DNA from: Streptomyces physcomitrii
Lineage (GTDB): Bacteria > Actinomycetota > Actinomycetes > Streptomycetales > Streptomycetaceae
Length of the DNA stretch: 64,000 nucleotides
Direction of reading: 5' to 3'
NCBI RefSeq assembly: GCF_012273655.1
Contig: NZ_JAAWWP010000009.1
Coordinates: 62,001 to 126,000 of the forward strand
Part shown: piece by piece, positions 1 through 10,500 of the stretch
Numbering within the stretch: the stretch's first letter is position 1
Layout of the letters: each line of letters starts with the position of its first letter
Notes under the pieces: generated by a model
Database searches by the model: none
The model's input: only the letters and a program-made list of their open reading frames with translations
What the model was told of the DNA's origin: nothing
Made by a program: the position numbers and the translations under genes

Positions 1-382
1 GCGACGCGCGTCGGAGGCCGGGCAGGGGAGGAGATATGCGGGCGAACAGGAGACTCGCCAAGGCGTCCGAGGGTTGCCCGAGGCGGCACGGATCACGCGG
101 GGACCCCCGGGGCTGACGACCAGGCTCATCTCCCCGCCGTGACGGTTCAGGGCTGTCTCCGCATCGGGGAAGCACCGTCGTCCGGGCGGGGCCCTCGTGG
201 ACCCGTGCCGTGCCGGCCCTCGGTGAAGGAGGTGCCCTTGTGGCCATGAGTGCTCGACGAGGGGAACACGGTGCCCCGGGCGGCTGAAAGGCATCCTGGT
301 GGCCCCTCGGCCTCGCGCCTACCATCGATCTGATGGGAGCGGTCAGGGGACGTAGGAGCGGTCAGGGGACGACGGGGGGACC
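1..382. other. Gene-poor leader region upstream of the first operon
   Basis: No convincing full-length gene lies here. Two very short reading frames follow strong ribosome sites. One of 26 codons starts at ATG 36 after GGGGAGGAG. One of 15 codons starts at GTG 240 after AAGGAGGTG (226-234). Both end quickly (116 and 287), so they are leader peptides, decayed gene starts or chance. A 17-bp direct repeat sits at 336-352 and 355-371, just before the ATG at 383. Confidence 0.5.
336..371 (+). repeat. Two 17-bp perfect direct repeats in the operon leader
   Basis: The word GGAGCGGTCAGGGGACG occurs at 336-352 and again at 355-371, a 19-bp period. The second copy ends 11 bp before the start codon at 383. 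The position suits an operator or a translational control element acting on the three-gene operon; a recent small duplication is the plain alternative. Confidence 0.7.
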
Positions 383-1339
383 ATGGTTGGCGGACCGGGG
401 GATCCGGGGCGCCTGGAGAGGCTGCTCAACTGGGTCGCCAGAAACTTCGAGTTGCTGCTTGCGGTACTCGGCGCGATCACCGTCGGAGTCCTGGACCTGT
501 TCGGTGACGCGCTCGGTGAGGACGCGACAGCGGGCGCCACGGTCCTCGTGCTCGGCGCCCTCGCCTCAGGGTCGCTGCGCCAGCGCCGACGGGACGACCG
601 CCTCGCCGAAGCGGTCGACGCCATCCAACGCGCCTTCCAGGACATGGAGATGGTCCGTTCGCTGACGGGCGGTGAGATCGGTGCCGAACTGCGCAAGGCG
701 CGGGAGACGACCGACCTCTGGGTCTTCAAGGGCGGCACCGGCACGTATCTGCGGGCCGTGACACTGCCGGAGTGCGTGGAGCGGGCCCGCGGCAGCCGCT
801 CCAGCCTCACTTTCACGATCGAGGTGGTCGACCCCACGGACGTCCGCGCCTGCGCCGCCTACGCCCGTTTCCGGGGTTCGTACACGCCGGCGGAGGGGCA
901 CCTCGACCCGGAGACGTGGACACCGGAGCGTACGAGCAAGGAGTCGTACGCGACGGTGCTCGCCGCGGCCTGGCACCTCCAGCGTCTGCTCGGGATGACC
1001 GTGCACCTCTACCTGTCGTCCACCGCGCCGACGCTGCGCTTCGACATGTCGCAGTCCCGGCTGATCATCACCCAGGACGACCCTTCGCGCCCCGGGCTCC
1101 TGGTCACCGAGAACCACCCCCTGCACCGCTACTACAGGATCGAGCTCAAGCAGAGCCACGACCAGGCCCGCAAGATCGAGCTGGGCCGGGCACGCCGACT
1201 CGGCGACGACCCGACCACCGATCAGACACGGGACTTCTTCGAGGACGTCGGCCTGCCCCTGCCCGCGGTCTTCTCGGACACCGACGTCCGGCAGATCGTG
1301 GAGAAGGCCCTGCACGCGGCGAACCCGTATCCGATCTGA
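383..1339 (+). CDS. Membrane-anchored protein of unknown function, first gene of the operon
   Basis: 318 residues, not assigned to a known family. Residues about 15-65 form two hydrophobic segments separated by an acidic loop (LFGDALGED), followed by a basic stretch, so the protein is probably an inner-membrane hairpin with a cytoplasmic body of about 250 residues. The body alternates predicted strands and helices; a patch near residues 105-130 (LWVFKGGTGTYLRAVTLPE) and one near 215-235 (TLRFDMSQSRLIITQDD) look like conserved cores. It shows no HKD, kinase or protease motif. The start at 383 follows GGGGGA. The cupin-like gene follows after 149 bp and the IMPase gene overlaps that one, so the three may be co-transcribed. 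The architecture (two helices plus a sensor-like body) recalls membrane effectors of nucleotide-signalling defence systems, but that is only inference. Confidence 0.75.
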   Translation: MVGGPGDPGRLERLLNWVARNFELLLAVLGAITVGVLDLFGDALGEDATAGATVLVLGALASGSLRQRRRDDRLAEAVDAIQRAFQDMEMVRSLTGGEIGAELRKARETTDLWVFKGGTGTYLRAVTLPECVERARGSRSSLTFTIEVVDPTDVRACAAYARFRGSYTPAEGHLDPETWTPERTSKESYATVLAAAWHLQRLLGMTVHLYLSSTAPTLRFDMSQSRLIITQDDPSRPGLLVTENHPLHRYYRIELKQSHDQARKIELGRARRLGDDPTTDQTRDFFEDVGLPLPAVFSDTDVRQIVEKALHAANPYPI

Positions 1340-1488
1340 GTCGTCCCGAGCCACGCCCCTGACCGACGGGCCGTTTCCGGTCGTCCGGTCCCCTGCGGTC
1401 CTCCCGGGCTGTCAGGACCCACCGGGACACGTCCGGCACCTGCTCGATCCGAGCCGCACCGATCCGAGAGGACGGGCCGCGCCAAGCC

Positions 1489-2226
1489 ATGAATGTGCCC
1501 CACGGGATAGGCATCGACTACGACGTCCTGCACGCGCTGCTCGGCGAGCCGGACCCAGCCCCCGGCCCCGACCCGGGCGGGGGACAGCCGACCGCGGGCC
1601 GTGCCGTCGCGAGCGGCCTCGCCGCGGTGGCACTGAGAGCCGTCGCCGAGGGACGTTGGGACGTGCCCGCGATCCGTCATCCACTCGGCTTCACATGCCT
1701 GCCGATGCTCAGGGACGGGGCGAGGGGCGTGTGCGTGCACCTGTTCGACGGTGTGAGCGGAGAGAGGGGCGGACAGGACGAGGAGGACGCGCCTCTCGTC
1801 CACGCGCACAGCTGGTCGCTGACCAGTCTGGTGCTGTTCGGGCACGTGACCAACCGATCGGTGCGGGTCGTCGACGATCCCGTGGCGCCGACGCACCGTG
1901 TCTACGAGGTGGTGAGCAGCCCGGACGGGACGGACGAGGTGCGACGTACCGCGCGGCTCGTACGCGGGGAGCCGGACGGCTTCAAGCGGAGCTCGATCGG
2001 GGACGTCTATGTCGTCAGGCCCGGTGAATTTCATGCGACGGTGGTGAGCGGTGGGCGTCCGGCGGCGACGCTCGTACTCGGCGAGACACGGTCCGGACAC
2101 AGCGACATGGCGCTCGGGCCCTTGTCCGGCAAGGGACGACGCTCGGTGCGGGAGGTCTGCGACCGGGGTGAGACCGTCGTGGTGGTGCGGGCCGCACTGA
2201 GGAGGATTCATGAAGCGGACGGCTGA
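1489..2226 (+). CDS. Cupin-like protein, middle gene of the operon
   Basis: 245 residues. The core looks like a single-domain cupin: HAHSWSLTSLVLFGHV near residues 105-120 supplies two histidines and a glycine-containing turn, and a later segment, VYVVRPGEFHATVV (about 175-188), supplies the second cupin box with a Gly-Glu-Phe-His. This pattern is seen in cysteine-dioxygenase-like metal-binding cupins; a bound metal and a redox or binding role are inferred. The N-terminal 60 residues are rich in Pro, Gly and Ala. Its stop at 2226 overlaps the next start (2210) by 17 bp, which implies translational coupling to the phosphatase. Substrate unknown. The start at 1489 is the first plausible ATG; the ribosome site (GAGAGGAC) is weak. 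Confidence 0.6.
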   Translation: MNVPHGIGIDYDVLHALLGEPDPAPGPDPGGGQPTAGRAVASGLAAVALRAVAEGRWDVPAIRHPLGFTCLPMLRDGARGVCVHLFDGVSGERGGQDEEDAPLVHAHSWSLTSLVLFGHVTNRSVRVVDDPVAPTHRVYEVVSSPDGTDEVRRTARLVRGEPDGFKRSSIGDVYVVRPGEFHATVVSGGRPAATLVLGETRSGHSDMALGPLSGKGRRSVREVCDRGETVVVVRAALRRIHEADG

Positions 2227-3166
2227 TGAGCAGCACGCCTACGCCGCCGAGTTGAAGGTTGCCCTGGCCGCGGCCGAGGAGGCGGGCCAGATGCTGCGCA
2301 CCCGCTTCGGCGGCACGTGGCAGATCGGCGTGAAGGGCGAGGACGGTGATGTCGTCACCGAACTCGACCTCGATGCGGAGCGAATCGTGCTCGGCAGGCT
2401 GCGCGAGGCGTTCCCCGAGGACCGCGTCTGGTCGGAGGAGGCGGGCGTCCTCGCCGGCGCGGCGGACCGTACGTGGCTCGTCGACCCGCTCGACGGAAGC
2501 AACAACGTCGCGATCGGACTGCCCGCGTACGCGGTGGGGATCGGGCTGTGCGTGGCCGGGGAGCCGGTGCTGGGTGTGGTGCACGAGCCGCAGACGGGGG
2601 CGACGTGGCACGCGGTACGGGGCGCCGGGGCGCACGGATTCGGCGGGCGGCTCGGCAGCCGGGGCGAAACCCCCCTGCCGGCAGAGCGGCCCGGACCGGC
2701 CGGCCCAGCGGTGCCGCCCGACGCCGCGGTGCCCGCCTCCGCGCGGCGTCTCGTCGTGGCTTGGACACAGGGGCACTCGGTGCGCAAGGACGACGCGCTC
2801 GCCGAGGCGCTGCGGGTCGCGCTGGAACGCCGTACGCGGCGTGTTCTGCCGCTGTGGGCGCCGCTGCTCGGTTGGTCGATGCTGGCACGCGGCACGATCG
2901 ACGGCTTCGTGGGGTACTGCGCGGAGGCGGTGGACTTCCCGCCCGGCGCGCTGCTCGCCCTGGAGGCGGGGTGCGAATTCCGTACGCTGGAAGGCGGCCC
3001 GTTCCGTATCGGCTTCACCGGACCCGACGCGACGCGCTGCTTCGTGGCCGGGCGTCCCGGCGTTCTCGACCGACTGGTGACGCTCACGACCGAGGTGGTG
3101 GGAGCCTCGGTGGCCCGGGATCCGATCCGCCGGACGATTCCTGACGGTCCGTGGTGCCAGCCCTGA
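2210..3166 (+). CDS. Inositol monophosphatase family protein
   Basis: 318 residues, somewhat longer than the usual 260-280. The family signature DPLDGSNN (about residues 95-102) provides the metal-binding Asp residues, preceded by the conserved EE of WSEEAG (about 76-81). A later Asp in AVDFPPGALLALEAG matches the WDxAAGxLxxEAGG box, though the Trp is replaced. The family covers inositol-1-phosphate, fructose-1,6-bisphosphate and 3'-phosphoadenosine nucleotide phosphatases (Mg2+, Li+-sensitive), so the substrate cannot be read from sequence. An insert of about 30 Pro/Gly-rich residues (155-185) is unusual. The start at 2210 has a strong GAGGAGG ribosome site and overlaps the preceding gene. 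Linkage to a membrane protein and a cupin, not to sugar or sulfur genes, suggests a specialised role. Confidence 0.85.
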   Translation: MKRTADEQHAYAAELKVALAAAEEAGQMLRTRFGGTWQIGVKGEDGDVVTELDLDAERIVLGRLREAFPEDRVWSEEAGVLAGAADRTWLVDPLDGSNNVAIGLPAYAVGIGLCVAGEPVLGVVHEPQTGATWHAVRGAGAHGFGGRLGSRGETPLPAERPGPAGPAVPPDAAVPASARRLVVAWTQGHSVRKDDALAEALRVALERRTRRVLPLWAPLLGWSMLARGTIDGFVGYCAEAVDFPPGALLALEAGCEFRTLEGGPFRIGFTGPDATRCFVAGRPGVLDRLVTLTTEVVGASVARDPIRRTIPDGPWCQP

Positions 3167-3170
3167 TCGG

Positions 3171-4376
3171 TCAGTTCGTCAGGACGAGCGCCCCTGTCGC
3201 CGCCGTCGTACCGGTGAGCGCGAGGACGAACCCCGTGCCGAAGAAGCGCGCGAGGGGAATTCTGACTCCTGCGGCGTGGCAGCGTTCGAACCACAGGAGG
3301 GTGGCGAGCGAGGCCCAAGGAGTCACGAGCGGCCCGACGTTGGTGCCGATGAGGAGGGCGAGGAGCTGGTCTCTGTTGCCGTCCGGCACGGAGGACTCGC
3401 CCGCGAGGTAGACCGGCAGATTGTTCAGCACGTTGGAGAGTCCGGCGCCGACCGAGGCGGAACGGAAGAGGCCGGCCGCGTCCTCGCTCGTGCCCATCGC
3501 GTGCGTCAGGAGACTGTGCAGACCGTGGACGTTCACGGTCTCGACGACGAGGAACATCCCGGGGACCATGATCAGCAGGCGCCAGGGGACGAGCGACAGA
3601 CGCAGTTCGTGCGGTCTGCGGAGCGCGAAGGCGACGACCACGACGAGCGCGGCGGCGAGCGAGTCCACCCACAGCGGTACGGCGGGGGCGACCAGGATCG
3701 CGACGAGGAAACCCGCGCAGGCGAGAGCGCAGGTGCGGAAGAGGACGGGATCCGCCGGGCGGAACGCGGCCGTCGGCACGTAGCCGTCGGTGCCGCGTCG
3801 TCCTCGCCGCCAGTACATCGCCCACAGGCACACCGCCGTCACGGCTATGACCGCGGCCTGCGGGGCCCACATGCGGGCCGCGAGGCCGCCCGCGGAGAGA
3901 CCGACCCGGTCGGCGGCGAGGAGGTTCGTGAGATTGGAGACGGGAAGGAGCAGGCTCGCGGTGTTGGCGAGCCACACCGTCGTCATCGCGAGCGGCAGGG
4001 GTGTGATGCCGACGCGAGCCGCCATCGCGAGCATGACGGGAGTGAGCAGGACAGCCGTCGTGTCGAGGTTCAGGACGAGCGCGGTCGCGGAGGCCAGCAG
4101 CACGCACAGGCCGAACAACCGCGCATAGCTGCCCTTTCCGACCCGGGAGATGCCGCTGGCCAACACGTCGAACACCTGAGCCCGCCCGGTGAGTTCCGCC
4201 ATGACGATGACGGTCGCGAGGAAGGCCAGGAGGGGCACCGTGCGGTGTGCCACGTCGCCCGCCGCGCGGGCGGGCAGGGCGCCTGTCGCGAGGAGGGCCA
4301 GACCGCACACGAGCAGGGCGCAGGCCAGAACGTCCAGGGGGTGCGGGAGGCGGCGCGGGGATCTCGGTGTCGACAC
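3171..4376 (-). CDS. SLC13/ArsB-type membrane permease
   Basis: 401 residues, almost entirely hydrophobic with ten or eleven predicted membrane helices. The profile is that of the ion-transporter superfamily containing ArsB arsenite pumps and SLC13 (DASS) anion carriers: two half-repeats each with a helix break (LNLDTTAVLLTPVM near residues 98-111; SVGAGLSNVLNNLP and TNVGPLVTPWASL near 312-360). The Asn-Leu-Asp-Thr-Thr-Ala and Ser-Asn-hairpin motifs are typical. No arsR or arsC is nearby, so the substrate is open. GTG at 4376 is the first start in frame that precedes the hydrophobic region. The gene converges on the IMPase gene with a 4-bp gap and diverges from the TIR-NACHT gene. Confidence 0.8.
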   Translation of the reverse strand: MSTPRSPRRLPHPLDVLACALLVCGLALLATGALPARAAGDVAHRTVPLLAFLATVIVMAELTGRAQVFDVLASGISRVGKGSYARLFGLCVLLASATALVLNLDTTAVLLTPVMLAMAARVGITPLPLAMTTVWLANTASLLLPVSNLTNLLAADRVGLSAGGLAARMWAPQAAVIAVTAVCLWAMYWRRGRRGTDGYVPTAAFRPADPVLFRTCALACAGFLVAILVAPAVPLWVDSLAAALVVVVAFALRRPHELRLSLVPWRLLIMVPGMFLVVETVNVHGLHSLLTHAMGTSEDAAGLFRSASVGAGLSNVLNNLPVYLAGESSVPDGNRDQLLALLIGTNVGPLVTPWASLATLLWFERCHAAGVRIPLARFFGTGFVLALTGTTAATGALVLTN

Positions 4377-4595
4377 CGCGTCAGGTTCGCACACCCGAGC
4401 GGTGGTGATGAAGGGCCCGCCGGGTCGCCTCCGTGATGCGGGCGGCCGGGGTCCTGGAGCGACCGCAGGCACCCCTCGTCCGTCCTCGGCCTGCCGGGCT
4501 GCGCCTGGTGGAGGAGACGCGCGGAGTCGGGGAATCGGCGACTTTTGGCCGGTTGTCCAACGGCGGGAGGCTGACCGGGTTTCTAGGATGGTCGG
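4377..4595. promoter_or_regulatory. Divergent promoter region; leaderless -10 for the TIR-NACHT gene
   Basis: This is the only DNA between the permease and the TIR-NACHT gene. TAGGAT at 4584-4589 lies six bases before ATG 4596, and there is no ribosome site next to that ATG, which fits a leaderless transcript starting on the A of ATG. An ECF-like pair GGAAT (about 4535) and GTT 16 bp later is present but the spacing is short for sigma-R. Confidence 0.45.
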
Positions 4596-7500
4596 ATGGC
4601 GACGGGCAGCACGGACGCGGCGCAGCGGCAGGCCACTTTCTTCATCAGCTACTCCCCGGCCGACGAGGCGTGGGCCTCGTGGATCGCGTGGACCCTGGAG
4701 GAGGCCGGCTTCCGTACGGTCATCCAGGCCTGGGACTTCGTCGCGGGCAGCAACTTCATCGACTACATGGACCGCGGCGTGAGCGAGTCCGCCGCGGTCA
4801 TCGCCGTCCTCTCGCGGAACTACCAGGGCTCTCGGTACGGGCGGATGGAGTGGCAGGCGGCGCTGCGCTCCGAGCCGGACCAGCCCGACCGCAGGCTGCT
4901 GACCGTGCGCGTGGACGAGGCCCCCGTCGAGGGACTGCTCGCGACGATCACGTACGTCGACCTGGTCGGCGTCCCCGACGCCCGCACCGCGCGCGGTCTG
5001 CTCCTCACCCGTGTCGAGCAGGCGGTCGACGGACATGCGCGCCCCGGCAGCAGTCCCTCCTATCCGGGCGGCAGGAGTCCCGCGACCGCCGCCTCCGGAC
5101 ACCTGTGGCGCCAACCCCTGACCGGCGGAGCGGAGCGGGGCGGGCGGCGGCGGCCGGGCGGCGCGCCGCCCTATCCGCCCGCACTGCCGGGCGCCGCCCG
5201 CCGGCAGGGCGTGAACATCCTGCACCTCGCGGGACCCGAGTTCGGGCGCGGCCGTGAGCCGGAGGAACTGCTCAGGGACATCCAGAGCGACCTGATCGAG
5301 ATGCGGGACATCGGCGCTCCCGCCCCGGAACTGGTCCTCTTGTCCGGTGACTTGACCGCGTCGGGCTCGCCCCGCAACTGCGCGCAGGCACTCGATTTCC
5401 TGACCGGGCTGCGCGCGCAACTCGGTCTCTCCCCGGGCTGCCTGCTCGTCGTCCCGGGCAACCAGGACGTCAGCGACGCCGCCTGCCAGGCGTACTTCCA
5501 CACCTGCGAGGCCGACGAGATCCGGCCGCAGCCGCCCTACTGGCCCAAGTGGCGCCACTTCAGCAGGCTGTTCGGCGAGCTGTACCAGGGACTCGACAAC
5601 GTCTTCGGTGCGGACCAGCCGTGGACGCTCTTCCCGGTACCCGAGTTGCACACGGTCGTCGCCGGCTTCAACTCGTCGATCGCCCGTACGCACCGCGAGG
5701 AGGACCGCTACGGAATGGTGGGACGGTCCCAGGCGGCGTGGTTCGCGGAAGCGCTGCGTCCGTACGAGGACGAAGGCTGGCTCCGGGTCGGGCTCATCCG
5801 GCACCCGCTGCTTGCCCCCGCCCACGGCCGGAACCTCGACGCCGGCACCAGGGCGGTCTCCGGACCGCTCCGCGACATCGAGGTCTTCCAGCGGCTCCTC
5901 GCGCCCCGTCTCCACGTCCTCCTGCACGGCCCCGGCGGCGACGGACGGGACCAGAGCGCCGCATCCACGTACACCGAACTGGCCTCCGCCGCAGGTGACC
6001 TGCCGCTCTTCGGCGCCGCGGGTCCCGGACGGTTCAGCCTCCTCCGCATCGGCGTCCAAGGAGTCGAACAGTGGGTGCCGCAGGGCGAGGGGCCCGCCGA
6101 CGCCCCCGCGGCCTTCACCGCCGGCTGGCGCTCGGCGCCCCGTTTCCCCGGCAGCACCGAGGACGACGAGGGCTCCGCGCGGGACACCGCGCCCTTCGAC
6201 AATCGTGCGGTCAACACTCCGGGCGCCCAACTCGCCGAGCGGGTCAAGGACGTGTTGCGCGCCCGTCGCCCCGGGGTGCGCCTGCGCGACCTCCGGCCCG
6301 TCGACCCCGGGGACCTGACGCGGATCGTCGCCGCCTGGGACGAGGACGGCATGGTACGGCTGCTGCATCTCGGACTCCGGCCCGGGACCCTCACCGACGA
6401 GGACCTCGACCGCTTCCTCGCCCTGGCGCACGCGGACGACGCGGGCACCGAAGCCGAACTGGTCTACGAGGGGGACCGGCCCACGCGGGCTCTGCGCGAG
6501 CGTGCGGCGCGCGGCGGAGTGCGCGTGCGCAGCTTCCTCGAGTTGCAGGGCCTCATCGACCTGCGCGAGTACGTCGCCGCCCAGACGGCCGCACTCGCCA
6601 ACGACAGCGCCTACTCCCCCGAGTTGTACCTCCCGCAGCGCTACCGCGACGAGACCCGGCCGGAAGGCGCGGGGGGCGAGGACCTCGTGGAGGAGATGCT
6701 CCACCTCCTGGGGACCGACCAGGGCCGCGTACTCCTCCTTCTCGGCGATTTCGGCCACGGAAAGACCTTCGCGCTCCGGGAGTTGGCCCGCCGCATCCCC
6801 GAACGCCTGCCGCACCTGGTTCCGTTGCTCATCCCGCTCCGCACCCTGGACCGTTCGCACAGCCTCGACGGGCTCGTCGCCGCCCACCTCGCCAACCACG
6901 GCGTGGAAGTCATCGACCTGCGTGCCCTGCGCTACATGCTCCGCCAGGGCCGCGTCGTCCTTCTCTTCGACGGATTCGACGAACTCGTCAACCGCGTCAG
7001 CTACGAGCGGGCCGCCGATCACCTGCACACCCTCCTCAACGCCGCTGTCGACCGCGCCAAGATCATCGTCAGTGGCCGGACCCAGCACTTCCGCTCCCGC
7101 GAGCAGGTGCTCACCTCGTTGGGCGAGCAGGTCGGCGTCCTCACGCAGAGACGCCTCCTCTCCGTCGAGGGCTTCTCGCCCCACGAGATCCGCCGCTACC
7201 TCGTCAACTACTACGGCGAGGAGGCGACCGCGGCACGCCGCTACGAACTGCTCCTCGGTGTGCCCCAGTTGCTCGACCTGTGCGGCAATCCCCGGCTGCT
7301 CAGCTTCGTCGCCGCACTCGGTGAGGAGCAGGTACGAGCCGTCGCACGCTCCGAACGGACGCTCAGCGCGGCGCGTCTGTACGAGGACGTCTTCACCACG
7401 TGGCTGCGCTTCGAGGAACGGCGTGGTCAGGGCGGCCCCGGTGCCGCGCCGGGGCTGGACCTGGACCAGTTGTGGCGGTCGGTGACCGCGATGGCGCTGC

Positions 7501-10500
7501 ACCTGTGGGAGAGCGGACGCGGGAGCCTGCGGCTCGACGAGCTGACCGAGATCGTGGCCGGGATCTTCGGGCACGGCAGCGACGGGATGCTCTTCGCCCA
7601 GGAGGCGCAGGCGGTGGGCGCGGGCACCCTCCTCATCCGCGTCGACGACGGCATCTTCCACTTCATCCACGAATCGGTCGTCGAGTGGCTCGTGGCGAGA
7701 GAGGCGGCTCGACGCCTCGGCGAGGACGACGAGGAACTCCTCTCAAGACGTGAACTCTCACCGCTCGCCATCGAGTTCGTATGCGACCTGGCAGACTCCG
7801 AACGGATCGCCTCGTGGGCGCGGCGGACGCTGGAGAGCCCCGGTCGGCCACCGGTCGCGGACGCGGTGGCCGCCGCGGACACGAGTGGCGCGGGCAGAGG
7901 TGCGGGGCCGACGGAGACGGCTGCCGGGCACGGCGCGGGCCGGTTGGCCGCGGGGACGGTCACCGACGCGGCCCGTACCAACGCCTACCGCATCACCAGG
8001 CGGCTCCGTGTGCCTGCCGACGCCGACCTGCGCGGTGTGCACCTCCCCGGCGAGGACCTGTCCGGACGCGACCTGTCAGGGCTCGACCTCACCGGGGCCA
8101 ACCTGGCGGACGCCCAGCTCACCGGCACCAACCTCTCCCGGGCCGTCCTGCGCGGCGCCCGCCTCGACGGTGCCCGGCTCGACGGCAGTGATCTGCGCGG
8201 GGCCGACCTGCGCCACGCCGACCTGCGCCGCGCACGGCTCATCGGCGCGGACCTGCGCGGTGCGCTGCTCTCCGGCAGCCGCTGGCGGCGCGCCGCCCTC
8301 ATCCGCACCGAACTCGACGAGCAGGAGGCCGGGTCGGTGGAGCTGGCCCTTGCGACGATCGCGCCCGGCATGCCCCTGGAAACGGTGCTGCGACCGGCAG
8401 CCGTGAGCGTCCCCTACGGTTTCAGCAGGCAGTACGGACGGCTGCCCGAGCCCGTCGCGTACAGCCCCGACGGCGAACTCCTCGCCGCGGGCAGCCAGGA
8501 CGGAAGCGTCCTGATCTGCGCTCCCGAGAACGGCGAGGCGCTGCGCGTCCTGCACGGCCACACCGACCGTGTCTACGCGGTCCGTTTCAGGGACTCGGTC
8601 CTCGCGACCGGCAGCGCCGACGGCACCGTCCGCCTGTGGGACCCCGTGACGGGCCAGTGCCGCGCCACGCTCGCCGTGCACCGGGACGGCGTCTGGCCGA
8701 TCACGCTCGACTCGGCGGGCACGCTGCTCGCGACCGGCGACGGCGACGGCGTCGTACGGCTGTGGGACGTCGAGAGCGGCGAACAGCTCCACGCGCTGCC
8801 CGGGCACAGCGTCCTCATCTTCACGACCGTCTTCAGCCCCGACGGACGCATCCTCGCCACGGGCGACCGGAGCGGGACGGTACGCCTGTGGGACACGTCG
8901 ACCGGACAGCTCGTCGCGGCCCTGGGGCCGCACCAGGGTCCGGTGTTCCGGGTCCGGTTCAGCCCGGACGGAAGTCTCCTCGCCTCCGCCGACGAGGGAG
9001 CGGACGACCACGGGACCGTACGGATCTGGCGCGTCGGCGACCTGCGGCTCCTGCACGAGATGCACGGCCACACGGGGCGCGTGTACACACTCGACTTCCA
9101 TCCCACGGGCGACCTCCTCGTCAGCGGGGACACGGAGGGGGGTGTCCGACTGTGGGACCCGCGCACGGGACTGCCGGGGCCGGAACTCGAACAGGGCTCC
9201 GGCGGTGTCTACCAGGTCGTCTTCGCCCATGACGGGCACCGCCTCGCCGCGTGCCACTCGACCGGCGACGTCCGTCTGTGGCAGCTCTCGGCCGGCCACG
9301 AGGGGTACGAAGCCACCCCGGAGCACGTCCAGCCCTCCCCGCACCAGGGCTCGGCCTGGGCGTGCCGCTTCCGTCCCGACGACACTCAGCTCGTGACGGC
9401 CGGGGACGACGGCGCGGTACAGATCTGGGACGCGGCGACGGGTCAGGGCAAGTCGATCGTCCGCGGGCACGGGCGACGCGTCAACGTGGTCGCCTTCGAC
9501 GCGACGGGCACGATCCTCGCGAGCGCCGGAAGCGACGGGATCGTACGCCTGTGGGAGGTGGGCACGGGGCGGTGCCTGCACGAACTCGTCGGACGCGGCG
9601 ACCGGTTGATCTCGGCCGCCTTCAGTCCCGCGGGCGCCGTCCTCGCGACGGCGGGAAGCACGGGGCACGTCTATCTGTGGGACGCCCGGACCGGCACGTT
9701 CCTGCGCGAGCTGGACGTCGAGACCGACCGGACATGGGCGGAGGCTTTCAGCTCGGACGGCGAGGAGATCGCCACCGCCGACGACGACGACTCGGTCAGT
9801 CTGTGGCGCCGGGCGACCGGCTCCCACGGACTCCAGCTCGACGGCCACCAGGGCCGGGTGAGGTCGGTCGCCTTCGCCAAGGACGGCTCTTCGATCGCGA
9901 CGGGCTGCGACGACGGACGCGTGCGGCTCTGGCGTGCCACGGACGGGACCCTCACCGACACTCTGGGTGCCCATACCGACCGCGTCTACGCCGTGTGCTA
10001 CGGCCCGGACCTCTCCTGTGTCGTGAGCGCCTCGTGGGACGGCACGGCGGTGATCTGGCGTGACGGGGCCGCCCGGTACGTGCTGCGGGAGCACACGGGC
10101 AAGCTGTGGACGGCAGCCGCTCACCCCTCCCTTCCGCTGCTCGCCACGGCGGGCGACGACCGCGTCATCCGGCTCTGGGACCTCACGACGGGGACCGCGG
10201 TGAGCGCCCTCACCGGCCACAGCGGACGGATCTACTCCGTCTCGTTCAGCCCGGACGGGAGACACCTCGCGAGTGCGGGCGACGACGGCACGGTACGGCT
10301 GTGGCGGGTGAACGGTGTCGCAGATGCCGGCGCGGTTCCGGTGAGCGTGAAGGCCACGCTCGTCGGGGTGCCGGGCGGCTGGGCGGCCTTCCGATGGGAC
10401 GGCGCCTACAAGGCCGAGGGGGAGACCGCGGGCGAGTTCTGGCACGTGGTCGGCATGACGAGATTCGCGCCGGGGGAGTTGGAACGGCAACTGCCGGGCG

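Noticed and set aside
566..1354. Long open frames on the opposite strand of the first operon, the WD40 gene and most other genes
   Set aside because: They mirror G/C-biased third positions of the true genes, are rich in Arg, Pro and Gly without domain signals, and lack ribosome sites.
4535..4558. Sigma-R-type promoter for the TIR-NACHT gene
   Set aside because: GGAAT and GTT are present but 16 bp apart instead of 18-19, and a leaderless -10 nearer the start explains the gene better.
4820..5503. Short minus-strand frames inside the TIR and phosphoesterase segments
   Set aside because: They overlap clear domains of the real gene completely and have no recognisable product.
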